Source: Planctomycetaceae bacterium (GTDB lineage: Bacteria > Planctomycetota > Planctomycetia > Pirellulales > Thermoguttaceae). From it: a stretch of 6,122 nucleotides of DNA. The translations under genes and the position numbers were made by a program. The notes beneath the pieces were generated by a model that was not told the DNA's origin, made no database searches, and was given only the letters and a program-made list of their open reading frames with translations. Within the stretch, counting starts at the first letter, position 1, and every line of letters starts with the position of its first letter. Positions 5,817-6,122 of this stretch are shown here, piece by piece. The DNA is taken from contig JAITBS010000341.1 in NCBI GenBank assembly GCA_031283515.1, positions 1 to 6,122 of the forward strand. The letters run 5' to 3'.

Positions 5817-6122
5817 TCATTCGGTGTTATTGCCGTTTTTCGAGTACAACACTAATAACTTTACGATTATACGGATAATTTCTCCGTCAATTTTTGTTGA
5901 TACGGAATAAGTTGATCCGTTCAATTTGTCGGAAAAAGTTATTTTGGCGTTGTCTCCGGCAGCAATCAATAAATCAACTAAATTTTTTAATACACTTGCC
6001 GTTACATTTTCTTTGTTCGTATTTTCGTTCTCAAAATCAATACCTTTCAAAATTTGTCCCAACGCTTGCAGATCAATTTGAATCAACGGTTGAGTAATTG
6101 GTACGGATTTTGATGTTGATTC
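5817..6122 (-). CDS. Unknown protein, C-terminal part (5' end cut by window)
   Basis: The frame is open from the right edge for 101 codons to TGA 5817-5819. A TTG at 6084-6086 could be read as a start, but the frame continues past it to the edge, so a longer protein is more likely. I do not recognise the family. Visible features are: a leucine-rich helix (PLIQIDLQALGQILKG); an Asn/Glu-rich linker (FENENTNKEN); another hydrophobic helix (SVLKNLVDLLIAAGD); a strand-rich part (AKITFSDKLNGSTYSV, then TKIDGEIIRIIVKLLVLY); and a polar tail. There is no clear membrane segment or catalytic motif. It runs in the same direction as the helicase, 396 bp upstream. Its codon use and Asn/Glu-rich linker look like the helicase gene, which suggests native coding sequence. 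Confidence 0.6.
   Translation of the reverse strand, partial: ESTSKSVPITQPLIQIDLQALGQILKGIDFENENTNKENVTASVLKNLVDLLIAAGDNAKITFSDKLNGSTYSVSTKIDGEIIRIIVKLLVLYSKNGNNTE

Noticed and set aside
6084..6086. TTG as the start of the upstream gene
   Set aside because: The same frame stays open to the window edge and no Shine-Dalgarno precedes the TTG, so a start outside the window is more likely.
5894..6097. 67-codon plus-strand frame
   Set aside because: It is antisense to the partial minus-strand gene. Its translation looks like low-quality Arg/Leu/Phe-rich shadow coding with no motif.

Overview
This is an AT-rich bacterial window that uses the standard genetic code: TGG encodes Trp and TGA is a stop. 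It is dominated by one very large minus-strand gene. That gene starts with ATG at 5420 and stays open, without stop or frameshift, for 1806 codons to the left edge, where its C-terminus is cut off. There are no rRNA, tRNA, CRISPR or phage structural genes. The phylum cannot be fixed from the sequence. Neither gene start in view carries a clear Shine-Dalgarno, which fits several lineages that rely little on it, but this is weak evidence.

Region 1-5420 (minus strand) encodes a giant helicase-nuclease of the DUF4011 / superfamily 1 helicase / Vsr-like (MTES_1575-type) endonuclease / DUF3320 architecture. Reading N to C it has: a DUF4011-like N-terminal domain; a Walker A motif (GPPGTGKS, residues 334-341); about 935 residues of helical, very AT-rich central insert; Walker B (DEAS, 1277-1280) and the remaining SF1 motifs; a PD-(D/E)xK-type nuclease domain (about 1590-1690); and the start of a DUF3320-like C-terminal domain. 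All motor motifs and the likely nuclease residues are intact. Proteins of this architecture are generally suspected of acting in defence against foreign DNA. That role is an inference here.

Region 5421-5816 is a 396-bp intergenic stretch with two blocks. Near the helicase start lie a pair of 11-bp direct repeats spaced 21 bp apart, a pair of 8-bp direct repeats and a 9-bp inverted repeat, which together look like an operator. Further upstream, 5626-5772 is a 147-bp segment bounded by 30-bp imperfect inverted repeats (25/30 identical) that start TATACTCATT. It contains a tandem array of TCCTGTCAAAA-like units. It looks like a small non-autonomous transposable element (MITE) inserted between the two genes.

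Region 5817-6122 (minus strand) is the C-terminal 101 codons of an unrecognised gene in the same orientation as the helicase, cut by the right edge. If the two genes form a system, this is the candidate partner, but the 396-bp gap and the inserted element argue against a tight operon.
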